From Xaviernesmea oryzae (lineage in GTDB: Bacteria; Pseudomonadota; Alphaproteobacteria; Rhizobiales; Rhizobiaceae): a stretch of DNA of 64,000 nucleotides. The DNA lies in NCBI RefSeq assembly GCF_900177415.1, contig NZ_FXAF01000002.1:62001-126000 (forward strand). The letters run 5' to 3'. The first letter of the stretch is position 1; the number at the start of each line of letters is the position of its first letter. The notes below the pieces were generated by a model. It was not told the origin of the DNA, did not search any database, and worked only from the letters and a program-made list of their open reading frames with translations. Positions 29,126-37,798 of this stretch are shown in pieces. The position numbers and the translations under genes are program-made.

Positions 29126-30154
29126 ATGGCCGAGACGACCGCCAACCTGAAAATGCCCTTCATCCTGCCCTCGCAGGCGCAGAAACACGTGACCCACAAC
29201 GAGGCGCTGCTGAGGCTCGATGCGCTGGTGCACCTGACGATCGTGGCGGAACAGGCCGCCCCTCCCGCCTCGCCGGCCGAAGGCACCTGTTACCTCGTCG
29301 CTCCCGCTCCGAGCGGCGGCTGGACCGGCAGGCAGGGACGCATCGCCTGCTGGCAGGATGGCCATTGGGCCTTCGCCGAACCCCGCACCGGCTGGCGGGC
29401 ATGGTTCCTCGCGATCTCGAAACTGAAAGTGTTTTCCGGAACGGAATGGCAGGACATTCCCCTGCCGGAAAGCGGCAGCCTCGGCGAACTCGGCATCAAC
29501 GCCGCACCGGACCCGACGAACCGGCTCGCCCTCTCCTCTCCCGCGAGCCTCTTCAACCACGCGGGCAACGGCCACCAGATCAAGGTCAACAAGGCCGCCG
29601 CCGCCGATACCGCCTCGCTGCTCTTCCAGTCGAACTGGACCGGCCATGCGGAAATGGGCCTTGCCGGCAGCAACGACTTCTCGATCAAGGTCAGCAGCGG
29701 CGGCACGTGGAATACGGGGCTTTCGATTTCCCCCGCCGGCCATGTTTCCCGGCCGAGCCAGCCGGCGGTGCGCGCCCACAGGACAGGCACGAGCTTCGCG
29801 CCCGCGGCAGGCCAGCAGAGCGGCTTCACGACCCTCGCCCTCAATCAGGGCGGTTTTGCGCTCGGCGCGGCGGCGCCCGGCGGCGGCAACCGGATCGTCG
29901 TGCCAGCGGGCGGCCTTTATCTCCTCGGCCTCAACGTCTCCGTCCTGACCTCGTCCGGCCATACGACCAGCCTGATGCTGAACGGATCACAGACGCTCAT
30001 TTTCATGAACGGTGTTGCCGGAGGAGCACAAATACAGTCCGCAACTGGAATCTTTTTCCTGTCCTCGGGCGATTTCCTCACCCTGGGCCATGCCGGCACG
30101 GCACAACTGGAGCTCGGCGTTGGAAAAACTGAATTATTTTTGACAATGCTTTAA
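29126..30154 (+). CDS. DUF2793 domain protein
   Basis: 342 residues from ATG 29126 (GGAGCG upstream); 14 more codons upstream are open but lack support. TANLKMPFILPSQAQKHVTHNEALLRLDALVHL is the DUF2793 opening: these proteins nearly always begin with this glutamine/lysine/histidine motif. A middle part (TASLLFQSNWTGHAEMGLAGSNDFSIKV) and a C-terminal jelly-roll-like beta region (GGLYLLGLNVSVLTSSGHTTSLMLNG) look like a surface or tail-fibre fold. I recall DUF2793 from phage and gene-transfer-agent spike or fibre regions; that link is unverified. No other phage gene is nearby. No signal peptide. Confidence 0.75.
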   Translation: MAETTANLKMPFILPSQAQKHVTHNEALLRLDALVHLTIVAEQAAPPASPAEGTCYLVAPAPSGGWTGRQGRIACWQDGHWAFAEPRTGWRAWFLAISKLKVFSGTEWQDIPLPESGSLGELGINAAPDPTNRLALSSPASLFNHAGNGHQIKVNKAAAADTASLLFQSNWTGHAEMGLAGSNDFSIKVSSGGTWNTGLSISPAGHVSRPSQPAVRAHRTGTSFAPAAGQQSGFTTLALNQGGFALGAAAPGGGNRIVVPAGGLYLLGLNVSVLTSSGHTTSLMLNGSQTLIFMNGVAGGAQIQSATGIFFLSSGDFLTLGHAGTAQLELGVGKTELFLTML

Positions 30155-30185
30155 TACCGCAGTGCAAGAAAGATTATCTTTATCG

Positions 30186-30201
30186 TTAACCAGATCTTAA
30201 C
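30186..30201 (+). promoter_or_regulatory. Perfect CtrA box TTAA-N7-TTAAC
   Basis: TTAA-CCAGATC-TTAAC matches the full CtrA consensus exactly. It lies 72 bp before the sugar-transferase ATG and 32 bp after the DUF2793 stop. With ctrA itself 3 kb away, direct CtrA control of the sugar transferase is a fair prediction. Confidence 0.7.
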
Positions 30202-30272
30202 TTGCCTGATGACTCGCGTAACAAGGTGTTATATTAGGGAACATCACTGGTTGGCAGGGGCTCCAGGGTATA

Positions 30273-31013
30273 ATGCGGGTGACCGGTTTGAGCGTTTCTG
30301 ATCTGCATAACGATACCGCCTATGCGCCGATGAGCGGTGGGGATGTGAGCCTGCTCGCGTCGGAAGTTCAGGGGCCGGCCTCCCGCCACGGCCGTCGCCG
30401 CTCTCTTCGGATGCAGCTCGCCGTCAAACGGACGATCGATATCGGCGTCTCGCTCACCGCTCTCGTCGTACTCCTGCCGCTGATGCTGGTGGTCGCATTG
30501 CTGATCCGCCTCGACAGCACCGGTCCGGCGCTCTTCACGCAAGTCCGCTGGGGCAAGGATCGCCGCGAGATCCGGGTCTACAAGTTCCGCTCGATGCGCA
30601 CGGATCTCGGCGACGCCACCGGCATCATGCAAACCGTCAGGAACGATCCGCGCGTCACCCGTGTCGGCGCCGTCATCCGCAAGACCAATATCGATGAACT
30701 TCCCCAGCTCCTGAATGTCCTGAAAGGCGACATGTCGCTGGTCGGCCCCCGCTGCCATGCGATCGGCATGCTGGCCGCCGGCATCCCCTATGAGGATCTG
30801 GTTCCGGACTATCATCGCCGCCATTCCGTGAAGCCGGGCATGACCGGTTTGGCACAGATGCGCGGCCTCCGCGGCCCGACCGACCGCCCGGGAAAGGCGC
30901 GTGCGCGGATCGCCTGCGACCTCTATTACATCGACAATTTCTCGATCCTGCTCGATCTGCGCATCATGTTCGGCACCGTGCTCGCCGAGCTCCGCGGCGG
31001 CAAAGGCTTCTGA
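30273..31013 (+). CDS. ExoY-like undecaprenyl-phosphate sugar transferase
   Basis: 246 residues of the bacterial sugar-transferase family (Pfam Bac_transf). One membrane helix ([24 protein letters not shown], about 52-78) anchors it. The catalytic domain follows: [10 protein letters not shown], then [26 protein letters not shown], the family fingerprint, and [17 protein letters not shown]. It would put the first sugar (galactose or glucose phosphate) on undecaprenyl phosphate to start a surface polysaccharide. The charged N-terminus of about 45 residues is variable in the family. No polymerase or export gene is next to it, so it works on a pathway encoded elsewhere or is an accessory initiator. 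Confidence 0.9.
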   Translation: MRVTGLSVSDLHNDTAYAPMSGGDVSLLASEVQGPASRHGRRRSLRMQLAVKRTIDIGVSLTALVVLLPLMLVVALLIRLDSTGPALFTQVRWGKDRREIRVYKFRSMRTDLGDATGIMQTVRNDPRVTRVGAVIRKTNIDELPQLLNVLKGDMSLVGPRCHAIGMLAAGIPYEDLVPDYHRRHSVKPGMTGLAQMRGLRGPTDRPGKARARIACDLYYIDNFSILLDLRIMFGTVLAELRGGKGF

Positions 31014-31151
31014 TTCCTCGGTTTTTCTGCGGCGCAGGCCAAACACGCACCGATTTCCGATGCCGCTTTCGAAAGGAAGGGATGGCTGTCGCGCGCCTTG
31101 GAAGAGGCGATACAATTATTCAGCGATCTCCGAAGAAATGCCCCTTCCTGT

Positions 31152-31166
31152 TTAGTCAAATGTTAA
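31152..31166 (+). promoter_or_regulatory. Near-consensus CtrA site upstream of sciP
   Basis: TTAG-N7-TTAA, one mismatch from TTAA-N7-TTAA, 51 bp before the sciP ATG. A GANTC (GAGTC, 31211-31215), the CcrM methylation target, sits directly in front of the start codon. SciP genes are CtrA-activated in Caulobacter, so the site fits the known circuit. Confidence 0.5.
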
Positions 31167-31217
31167 AACTGGGGCGCTAGGCTGCCCGACGTGGTCTTGT
31201 GTAGTGTAGAGAGTCCA

Positions 31218-31493
31218 ATGACCGAAATGATACGTCCCCGAGTGAAATATGTCATCGGCCCCGATGGCAGCCCCTTGACGATCGCCGATCTTCCGCCGGC
31301 CAATACGCGCCGCTGGGTGATCCGGCGCAAAGCCGAGGTGGTCGCCGCGGTCCGCGGTGGCCTGTTGAGCTTGGAAGAAGCCTGCGAGCGCTATACGCTC
31401 ACCGTCGAGGAATTCCTCTCCTGGCAGTCCTCCATCAACGACCATGGCCTGGCAGGCCTGCGCACGACGCGCATCCAGCAGTATCGCCACTAG
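31218..31493 (+). CDS. sciP: SciP (DUF1153), CtrA-inhibiting cell-cycle regulator
   Basis: 91 residues from ATG 31218, close to Caulobacter SciP in length. RPRVKYVIGPDGSPLTIADLPPANTRRWVIRRKAEVVAAV is almost invariant in DUF1153/SciP. The helix-turn-helix part runs GLLSLEEACERYTLTVEEFLSWQ. In Caulobacter SciP binds CtrA and DNA and blocks CtrA-driven transcription in G1. Its place about 1.9 kb upstream of ctrA suggests conserved linkage. A bidirectional terminator follows 90 bp after the stop. Confidence 0.92.
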   Translation: MTEMIRPRVKYVIGPDGSPLTIADLPPANTRRWVIRRKAEVVAAVRGGLLSLEEACERYTLTVEEFLSWQSSINDHGLAGLRTTRIQQYRH

Positions 31494-31580
31494 GAGCAGT
31501 TCCGGAAGGCGGGAACCGGATTTCCCTCCGGAATTGCATTGAACGAACACGAATTCGCGGGTTCCGCCCGCACAAGGAAA

Positions 31581-31613
31581 AAGGTGCCGCTGCGAAAGAC
31601 GCTGCGGCACCTT
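31581..31613. terminator. Bidirectional rho-independent terminator
   Basis: AAGGTGCCGC pairs with GCGGCACCTT over 10 bp around a 13-base loop. An A-run lies to the left and TTTTAATTT to the right, so both strands have a U-tract. It separates sciP (plus) from the convergent PqiA-like gene (minus). Confidence 0.9.
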
Positions 31614-31629
31614 TTAATTTGTGTCTGCG

Positions 31630-32082
31630 TCAGACATTTTTCGGCCCGATCCGGATGAGCGACGGCAGGAGCCCGGCAATCACCGCCGACGCGGCGTAGA
31701 ACCAGAGGCCCGGCTGGGAGACCGCCACCGCCAGACCGCTGCTTTTCGCTGCCACGATCACGATCGCCACCAGCATCACATCCATCATCGACCACTTCGA
31801 AAGATGCGGCATGGCGCGGCGGAAAACACCCGCCTCGCCGGCCCGGCCGGATAGCTGCAGGGCAAGTCCCGCAAGTTTGGCGATCGGGAACACGATCGAG
31901 AACAGCCCGACCACCAGCGAAAGCGCCACATCTCCCTGCCGGAAAAGCGCCGCGACCAGTTCGACGAGCGACGGCGTCTCGCTGAAGAAATAAAGGCGCT
32001 CGAAACGGATGATCGGCAGGAGCAGCCCGAGCGTCAGAAAGATCGCGGCGAGCATGAGAAGAACAGGCCGCAGCCAGCTCAT
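31630..32082 (-). CDS. PqiA-like integral membrane protein
   Basis: 150 residues, four hydrophobic segments: LRPVLLMLAAIFLTLGLLLPII, VALSLVVGLFSIVFPIAKLAGLAL, MMDVMLVAIVIVAAKSSG and GLWFYAASAVIAGLL. The PqiA fingerprint is seen in FSIVFPIAKLAGLALQL and LSKWSMMDVMLVAIVI. PqiA proteins pair with MCE proteins in lipid transport between membranes, but no MCE gene is adjacent, and this is a single-domain form. The start is ATG 32082 with GGGAAAAA upstream; GTG 32109 is possible. Confidence 0.82.
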   Translation of the reverse strand: MSWLRPVLLMLAAIFLTLGLLLPIIRFERLYFFSETPSLVELVAALFRQGDVALSLVVGLFSIVFPIAKLAGLALQLSGRAGEAGVFRRAMPHLSKWSMMDVMLVAIVIVAAKSSGLAVAVSQPGLWFYAASAVIAGLLPSLIRIGPKNV

Positions 32083-32189
32083 CGCTTTTTCCCGTTGACG
32101 ATGTGTCACCCTTCGGAACGCCTCCCGGCTATTTCCCTTCGATCTCTCCCGTATTACATCATCGGGCAAAGGATAGAAGCGGAGCGATC

Positions 32190-32468
32190 ATGAATATCAC
32201 GCATGAAGAGACGCGATCGGGCGGACGTTACCTGGCGGAACTCGACGGCCATTTCGCGGAAATGACCTATTCGCGGGCCTCGCCGCAGCTCGTCATCATC
32301 GATCATACGGGCGTGCCCGATGCGCTGCGCGGCAAAGGGGTCGGCCAGGCGCTGGCGCTGCATGCCGTCGAGGAAGCTCGTAAGGGCGGCTGGAAGGTCA
32401 TCCCGCTCTGCCCGTTCTTCAAATCTCAGGTGGAGCGTCATCCCGACTGGCAGGACATCCTGCGATAA
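32190..32468 (+). CDS. YjdJ-type GNAT N-acetyltransferase
   Basis: 92 residues, a minimal GNAT domain of the Gcn5-related YjdJ/YidJ group. It starts ITHEETRSGGRYLAELDGHFAEMTYSRASPQLVIIDHTGVPDALRGKGVG. The acetyl-CoA loop is ALRGKGVGQALALHAV, and it ends VIPLCPFFKSQVERHPDWQDIL, a very conserved tail in this subgroup. A GGAGCG site precedes ATG 32190. Substrate unknown. Confidence 0.88.
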   Translation: MNITHEETRSGGRYLAELDGHFAEMTYSRASPQLVIIDHTGVPDALRGKGVGQALALHAVEEARKGGWKVIPLCPFFKSQVERHPDWQDILR

Positions 32469-32588
32469 CGGATGAGCGGACAGCCGCGACGCGGTTACGT
32501 TCAAAGGATGCTGAAAACGGAAATGGGCGCAGGCGCCGTGGCGCCGCCCCGCATTGAAACATTCCGTAATGTCGGCCGCCCGGCTTTA

Positions 32589-32939
32589 TTAAGCCCGGGC
32601 GCGCATTCCGCTGTCGCGCTCTTCGAGCGCCGAAGCCTTGGCGAGTTCGCCTTCCGCTTCTTCAAGTGCCAGTTCGGCACTTTCCTGCTGGCCCCTCAGC
32701 TCCCGGATCGAAACCTGAAGATTGTCCGCCCGCTGGCGGGCTGCCTTGGCGAACGTGGGATAGGCGAAGTGATTCGGGTCCGTGATGCCGGACTTCTTCT
32801 CTTCCAAGGTGATCTGATGTTCGAGCTCCTTGGCCATTCGCTCGAATTCGGCCATCATCATCTGCAACTGCTGCAACTGGCGGCGCTTTTCGTTAACCTG
32901 AAATCCTTTCAGGCGAACCAGGCTGTCACGCGACTTCAT
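32589..32939 (-). CDS. fliJ: FliJ-like flagellar export chaperone
   Basis: 116 residues, nearly all coiled coil. MKSRDSLVRLKGFQVNEKRRQLQQLQMMMAEFERMAKELEHQI begins it and ARQRADNLQVSIRELRGQQESAELALEEAEGELAK ends it. Length, heptad pattern and position opposite ctrA match the rhizobial FliJ-like protein, which helps the FliH-FliI ATPase in flagellar export. No fliI is in the window. The ATG at 32939 has GGAG 8 bases upstream; the upstream 18 codons are rejected. Confidence 0.72.
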   Translation of the reverse strand: MKSRDSLVRLKGFQVNEKRRQLQQLQMMMAEFERMAKELEHQITLEEKKSGITDPNHFAYPTFAKAARQRADNLQVSIRELRGQQESAELALEEAEGELAKASALEERDSGMRARA

Positions 32940-33362
32940 ACGCAATACTCCGTGGATAGCGAGACCCAGACCCGTGTATCCGGCTTGTAACACTCCGGAT
33001 CAAAAAATTTCCGCGACGTTAATAGATTTGCCTTCGCGTTAACTTTTCATTTACGGGCATCATTAATGATAAGCCCGATCGTTTAAGGGTCGGTAAATGC
33101 CAAGGCCGAAAGTGCCGCGACAATGTCTGAGTCGCATGAATCACTTAGCGGAGTTTCCTCATCCGCTGGTTCAATCTTGGTGATGGCCGATCCTCAAGGG
33201 AAATCAGGTTGCTACTATTTTTGCTTAATGAATTGATGCGCCTTGCCAGGTTGAATCATAATTTGTTAACCATTTAGTGGCAGCTTCCAAATCAGGCTCA
33301 GTCTGGATCCGTAGCGAGTAAGGGGGCAAAAGGTACCTTACGCGGCGGTAAAGGGGAAAAAT
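32940..33362 (+). promoter_or_regulatory. ctrA upstream control region
   Basis: 423 bp without a gene, notably AT-rich. It holds a near-consensus CtrA site TTAA-N7-TTTAC at 33039-33054 and a TTAACCAT motif at 33266-33273, the alternative CtrA-type motif. Three GANTC methylation sites lie at 33129-33133, 33138-33142 and 33253-33257. The arrangement (autoregulation plus CcrM/GcrA control) matches what is known for alphaproteobacterial ctrA promoters. The fliJ-like promoter must also lie here, on the minus strand. Confidence 0.65.
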
Positions 33363-34064
<702 letters not shown>

Positions 34065-34086
34065 GCCTTCGCGCTTCCCCTTTTCG

Positions 34087-34117
34087 AACGCCCGCTCGGG
34101 TTCCCCCGGCGGGCGTT
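34087..34117 (+). terminator. Rho-independent terminator of ctrA
   Basis: AACGCCCGC and GCGGGCGTT pair over 9 bp, followed by TTTGCTTT, 22 bp after the ctrA stop codon. Confidence 0.88.
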
Positions 34118-34136
34118 TTGCTTTGAGGTCTGAGGC

Positions 34137-34769
34137 TTACTTCGGCCGGCGGATCGCCCGCACCTTCCCGCTGTTTCCGCCGCCGCAGAAGAAACGGTCG
34201 CCACCGTCTGATTCCAGACCCGAAACGCCCACACCCGAAGGCATCTCCAGCGTCTCCAGTACCTTTCCGGTCGCGGGATCTATCCGCCTCACATCGCTTT
34301 CGTCGCCTTCCCAGGTGCCGTGCCAGAGTTCGCCGTCGACCCAGGTGACCCCGGTGACGAAGCGGCTGCACTCGATGGTGCGCAGGATCGTGCCCGTTTC
34401 GGGATCGATCTGGTGAATCTTCCGCTCCCTGTACTCTCCCACCCAGAGGGCGCCCTCCGCCCAGGCAAGTCCCGAATCGCCCCCGTTGCCGGGCGCCGGG
34501 ATCGTCGCCAGTACCTTGCCGGTTTCCGGATCGATCTTCTGGATGCGCGCCTCGGCGATCTGGAACAGGTGCCGGCCGTCGAAGGCCGTTCCCGCATCGG
34601 CGGCGACATCGATCGAGCGCACTGTCTTGCGGATATCCGGATCGAAGGCGTTCAGCTTGTCTCCTGCCGCGAACCAGACGTGACGGCCGTCGAACGTGAC
34701 GCCATGCACCTGTTCGGCACCGGGAAACGGTCCGTATTCATCGAGAATTTCGGCTGCAGATCTTTTCAT
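34137..34769 (-). CDS. Beta-propeller protein (glutaminyl-cyclase/Vgb-like)
   Basis: 210 residues made of repeated blades of the form DPETGKVLATI, DPETGTILRTI and DPATGKVLETL. The pattern GVTFDGRHVWFAAG and GLAWAEGALWVGEY is seen in YncE/Vgb-like propellers and in plant-type glutamine cyclotransferases. No signal peptide, so probably cytoplasmic. It follows a regulator gene by 31 bp and is likely in its operon. A sensor or ligand-binding function is possible; no catalytic residues can be named. Confidence 0.65.
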   Translation of the reverse strand: MKRSAAEILDEYGPFPGAEQVHGVTFDGRHVWFAAGDKLNAFDPDIRKTVRSIDVAADAGTAFDGRHLFQIAEARIQKIDPETGKVLATIPAPGNGGDSGLAWAEGALWVGEYRERKIHQIDPETGTILRTIECSRFVTGVTWVDGELWHGTWEGDESDVRRIDPATGKVLETLEMPSGVGVSGLESDGGDRFFCGGGNSGKVRAIRRPK

Positions 34770-34800
34770 GGTTTTTATCCCTTCTGTTGACGATCCAAGC

Positions 34801-36021
34801 CTAACCGCTCGGCAGCGGGCCTGTGAGTAACAAGACTGTCGGGAATCCCGGCACCGGCGGCGTCATCCAGCGACGCGCCCGGCCGCGGCCGAACGACTGC
34901 ACCCTGCCCGCCGCCGAAAGCTGCTCGAGCGCCCGTTGCACGGTGCGCGGACTCGCCCCCAGCGCGATCGAGAGCGCCGAGCTCGACCACGCCTCGCCGT
35001 CGGCAAGAAAGGCAAGCACCGCCGCATGCGGCTCTTCGACGGGTGGGGCCAGCACGACCACCTCGCCTGCCTGGCGTGGCGCCAGCGCAAAGCCGCGCGC
35101 CGTAGCCCTCACGTCCGCAAGCGTCTTGAGTTCCGCGCGAAGCCGCCCGATCTCGACCCGCAGCCGGGCGCGGTGCGATTCGTCGGCATGCTTGCCCCGG
35201 AAGGCGCGCGCGATCAGCACGCTCCTCGGCACGTCGCCGGGCCAGGCTTCACCGAGCGCGGCGAGCAGCGCGAACAGGACCGGCCGCGTCGTGAGCGGCA
35301 CGAGCACGTCGCCTTTCCGAGCCACATGGCGGCACGCGTCCACGACCAGCACGCCGGAAGCCAGGAGCGCTTCGACCTCCTCGAGCAGCAGGAAACGCAT
35401 TTGCCCCCGTGCGACCAGGCGCGCCGCGGGCGTCTTCAGGATGAGGGACGCGTTCTCGACCTCGGCCATCAGCGCCGGGATGTCCGCTTCGCGCGAGGCC
35501 TGCCCGGCCCGGGCGAGCGCATCGCGTGCCGCCTTCGTCCTGATGCGCCGGATGGCGATTCCCGCGGCCGCCAGCTCGTGAGCTGCCCTCAATGCAGGCG
35601 GAAGCGGTGTGGCGTCGAACTCGGAAAGCAGGCGCTCCGCCTCGTCGAGACGGCCGATCAGGAGCAGGCGCCGGATCTCGATGGTGCGCGCATGCGCGGC
35701 GTTGACGCGATCGCCATGCGCTTCGAGCACCGCCCGCGCAGTATCGAGCGCCTTGGCAGGCCAGGTGAGGTCGCGGGAGACGAGCGCGATCTCGGCTTCG
35801 GCGACGATGCACCTGGCGCGGGCCATGGCCTCTCTCTGACTGAAGGCGCGCACGGCACTCTTGAGGAGCGCCTTGGCCCGGACGAGGTCGCCGAGCTGCG
35901 CCATCGCGATGCCGCGGAGCGCGAGCGCAGGCGCGTCGTCCCGCAGGGCGATCCGTTTCAATGCGCCGAGCGGATCGCCTGCCGCGAGCGCGCGCGCCGC
36001 AGCGGTGATCAGCGAGTCCAT
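34801..36021 (-). CDS. Transcriptional regulator with TPR-like and winged-helix parts
   Basis: 406 residues. The first 200 or so are Ala/Arg-rich helical repeats, TPR-like (LGDLVRAKALLKSAVRAFSQREAMARARCIVAEAEIAL). A BTAD/OmpR-like segment follows (RARLRVEIGRLRAELKTLADVRATARGFAL). The C-terminus carries a helix-turn-helix: SSSALSIALGASPRTVQRALEQLSAAGRVQSFGRGRARRWM. It probably regulates itself and the propeller gene 31 bp downstream. The start at 36021 is the first ATG; no strong ribosome-binding site decides it. The effector is unknown. Confidence 0.65.
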   Translation of the reverse strand: MDSLITAAARALAAGDPLGALKRIALRDDAPALALRGIAMAQLGDLVRAKALLKSAVRAFSQREAMARARCIVAEAEIALVSRDLTWPAKALDTARAVLEAHGDRVNAAHARTIEIRRLLLIGRLDEAERLLSEFDATPLPPALRAAHELAAAGIAIRRIRTKAARDALARAGQASREADIPALMAEVENASLILKTPAARLVARGQMRFLLLEEVEALLASGVLVVDACRHVARKGDVLVPLTTRPVLFALLAALGEAWPGDVPRSVLIARAFRGKHADESHRARLRVEIGRLRAELKTLADVRATARGFALAPRQAGEVVVLAPPVEEPHAAVLAFLADGEAWSSSALSIALGASPRTVQRALEQLSAAGRVQSFGRGRARRWMTPPVPGFPTVLLLTGPLPSG

Positions 36022-36136
36022 CGGAATCCCGTCACACTTGTAACTCCCGTCATCTCGATAACCGGTCCTAATCTATGCACGACCAAGCAACACGTCGCGC
36101 CAAAAATGGGCGGCGGACAGCCGAAGGAGAAGAACC

Positions 36137-36934
36137 ATGACGGCACATGCAACCGGTACACGCCAGGACTGGCTGACGGCGCGCCTTGAACTGCTCGAAG
36201 ACGAGAAGGAGCTGACGCGGCGCAGCGATGCGCTGGCGCTGCGCCGCCAGGATCTGCCCTGGGTCCGGATCGACAAGGAATACCGGTTCGAAACCGATGA
36301 AGGAAGCGCCTCGCTCGCGGACCTCTTCAAAGGGCGCTCGCAGCTCCTCGTCTACCATTTCATGTTCGGCCCCGACTATACGGCCGGATGCCCCTCCTGC
36401 TCGGCGATCGCGGACGGGTTCAACGGCATCGTCGTGCATCTGGAGAACCACGATGTCGCCTTTTCGGCCGTGTCGCGTGCGCCGCTCGCAAAGCTGCAGG
36501 CATACAAGCGGCGGATGGGATGGACCTTTCCCTGGGCGTCCTCGTCCGGCAGCGACTTCAACGGCGATTTCAGCGTCTGGTTTTCCGAGGAACAGCAGCG
36601 CCGGGGCGGTATCGAATACAACTATCGCCGCGAGCCGCCGATGGCGGGGCCTCCAAGAGGCCAGACCGTTCAGGAATGGCAGCAGAGCGGCGGCGAAAGC
36701 CCCATCGCCCAGATCGCGGCGTCGACAGGAACCGACATCCCCACCTATACGCGCGACCGTCCCGGTCTCAGCGCCTTCGTGCTCGAAGACGGCGCCATCT
36801 ATCATGCCTATTCCAGCTATGCCCGCGGGCTGGACGGCATCTGGGGCATGTACCAGTGGCTCGATCGCGCTCCGAAGGGCCGCAACGAACAGGGCATCTG
36901 GTGGCGCCGCCACGACGAATATGCCCGGGGGTGA
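36137..36934 (+). CDS. DUF899 thioredoxin-fold protein
   Basis: 265 residues of the DUF899/YybI-like family. RQDWLTARLELLEDEKELTRRSDALALRRQDLPWVRIDKEYRF is the usual opening. DLFKGRSQLLVYHFMFGPDYTAGCPSCSAIADGFNG holds a CPSC cysteine pair in thioredoxin-like position, and the tail YSSYARGLDGIWGMYQWLDRAPKGRNE is conserved. The redox substrate is unknown. The divergent regulator/propeller pair lies to its left, and a small membrane protein gene follows by 7 bp. Confidence 0.88.
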   Translation: MTAHATGTRQDWLTARLELLEDEKELTRRSDALALRRQDLPWVRIDKEYRFETDEGSASLADLFKGRSQLLVYHFMFGPDYTAGCPSCSAIADGFNGIVVHLENHDVAFSAVSRAPLAKLQAYKRRMGWTFPWASSSGSDFNGDFSVWFSEEQQRRGGIEYNYRREPPMAGPPRGQTVQEWQQSGGESPIAQIAASTGTDIPTYTRDRPGLSAFVLEDGAIYHAYSSYARGLDGIWGMYQWLDRAPKGRNEQGIWWRRHDEYARG

Positions 36935-36941
36935 GATCGCC

Positions 36942-37229
36942 ATGTCGCTTCACCCCGGACAGGAGAAGATAACGGCCGCAGGCAGCGAACCCGCCTGCGG
37001 CGCGGGTCGCAGGGCCGCTCACCGCGCCGCCGATTGGCTGTCGCTTGCTGCCGCGCCGACATTTGCGGTCATGGCGCTGCTGACCGCCGTCAACGGTCCC
37101 GCGGACATGATCTGCGCCCACATGGAGGAGGGTTTCCCGCTGAGCGGCATGGCGCCGATGTACCTCCTGATGAGCGCGTTTCATCTGACACCGTGGCTGA
37201 GGCTTGCCTCCCGCCGGGCGACCGTTTGA
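36942..37229 (+). CDS. Small hypothetical membrane protein
   Basis: 95 residues. Two hydrophobic segments (LSLAAAPTFAVMALLTAV and GMAPMYLLMSAFHLTPWLRLA) after a polar N-terminus; I recognise no family. It starts 7 bp after the DUF899 stop codon in another frame, so the two are likely co-transcribed. GC-rich, codon use like neighbours. Confidence 0.6.
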   Translation: MSLHPGQEKITAAGSEPACGAGRRAAHRAADWLSLAAAPTFAVMALLTAVNGPADMICAHMEEGFPLSGMAPMYLLMSAFHLTPWLRLASRRATV

Positions 37230-37268
37230 GAAGCGGGTAATCCCCTCGCGTGGCGGGCACGCCCGGGA

Positions 37269-37631
37269 TCAGGCTGCCCGCGAAAGGCCCGAGAAGACGG
37301 AAGTCAGGATCTTCCGGTCGAACGGCTTCAGCAGGAAATCGTCGGCGCCGGCGCGCTTGCCCGCCATCATCTTCTTCAGGTCCGCCTCGATGACGCAATA
37401 GAAGATGCGCACGTTGCCGCCGTTCGGCGTGGCGCGGACGGCGGCGATGAGATCGAGCGCACCGTCGAGCGCCGCGTCGACGATCAGGAAATTCGGCAGC
37501 TCCGCCCGGCAGCGCGTGAGCGCGTCACCTGCGCTGCCGGCCTCGGCAACGAGAAAGCCCAATTCGGAAAGTATCCGCTTGCCGACCTTGCGGACCACGT
37601 CCGAGCCGTCGGCAATCATCAAACGCTGCAT
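37269..37631 (-). CDS. Atypical single-domain receiver protein next to chpT
   Basis: 120 residues, one receiver domain. The phospho-acceptor is D52 (FLIVDAALDGALD) and the lysine is in DDFLLKPFDRK. The first strand has only one Asp in the acidic pocket (LMIADGSDVV), and the usual Thr/Ser after strand 4 appears replaced (IFYCVIEAD), so phosphorylation dynamics may differ. It resembles the small receiver encoded beside chpT in many rhizobia, distinct from DivK and CpdR. It is transcribed toward the DUF899 unit, 167 bp downstream of chpT. A role in the CckA-ChpT phosphorelay is inference. Confidence 0.75.
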   Translation of the reverse strand: MQRLMIADGSDVVRKVGKRILSELGFLVAEAGSAGDALTRCRAELPNFLIVDAALDGALDLIAAVRATPNGGNVRIFYCVIEADLKKMMAGKRAGADDFLLKPFDRKILTSVFSGLSRAA

Positions 37632-37714
37632 CGTCTTCCCCCTGATGCCGGCCGCCCACCAGGGCTGCGAACATCCATCATTAGGGAGACGGCGCTAAAG
37701 ATTGGTTACTTGCC

Positions 37715-37759
37715 GCATCGGCCTGAAAACCGGAACCGGTTTTCGGAAACGCACGATGC
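37715..37759. repeat. Rhizobial REP-like palindrome
   Basis: GCATCG at 37715 pairs with CGATGC at 37754, enclosing GAAAACCG-GAAC-CGGTTTTC. It is between the receiver gene and chpT and could fold in the transcript. It shares its core with copies at 43813 and 60983. Confidence 0.7.
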
Positions 37760-37798
37760 GCAGGTTCGATGACTTGGAATGTCCAGGCGCGGATCGTC

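Noticed and set aside
29126-30154. Prophage remnant at the DUF2793 gene
   Set aside because: No integrase, capsid, portal, terminase or attachment repeats are seen around it.
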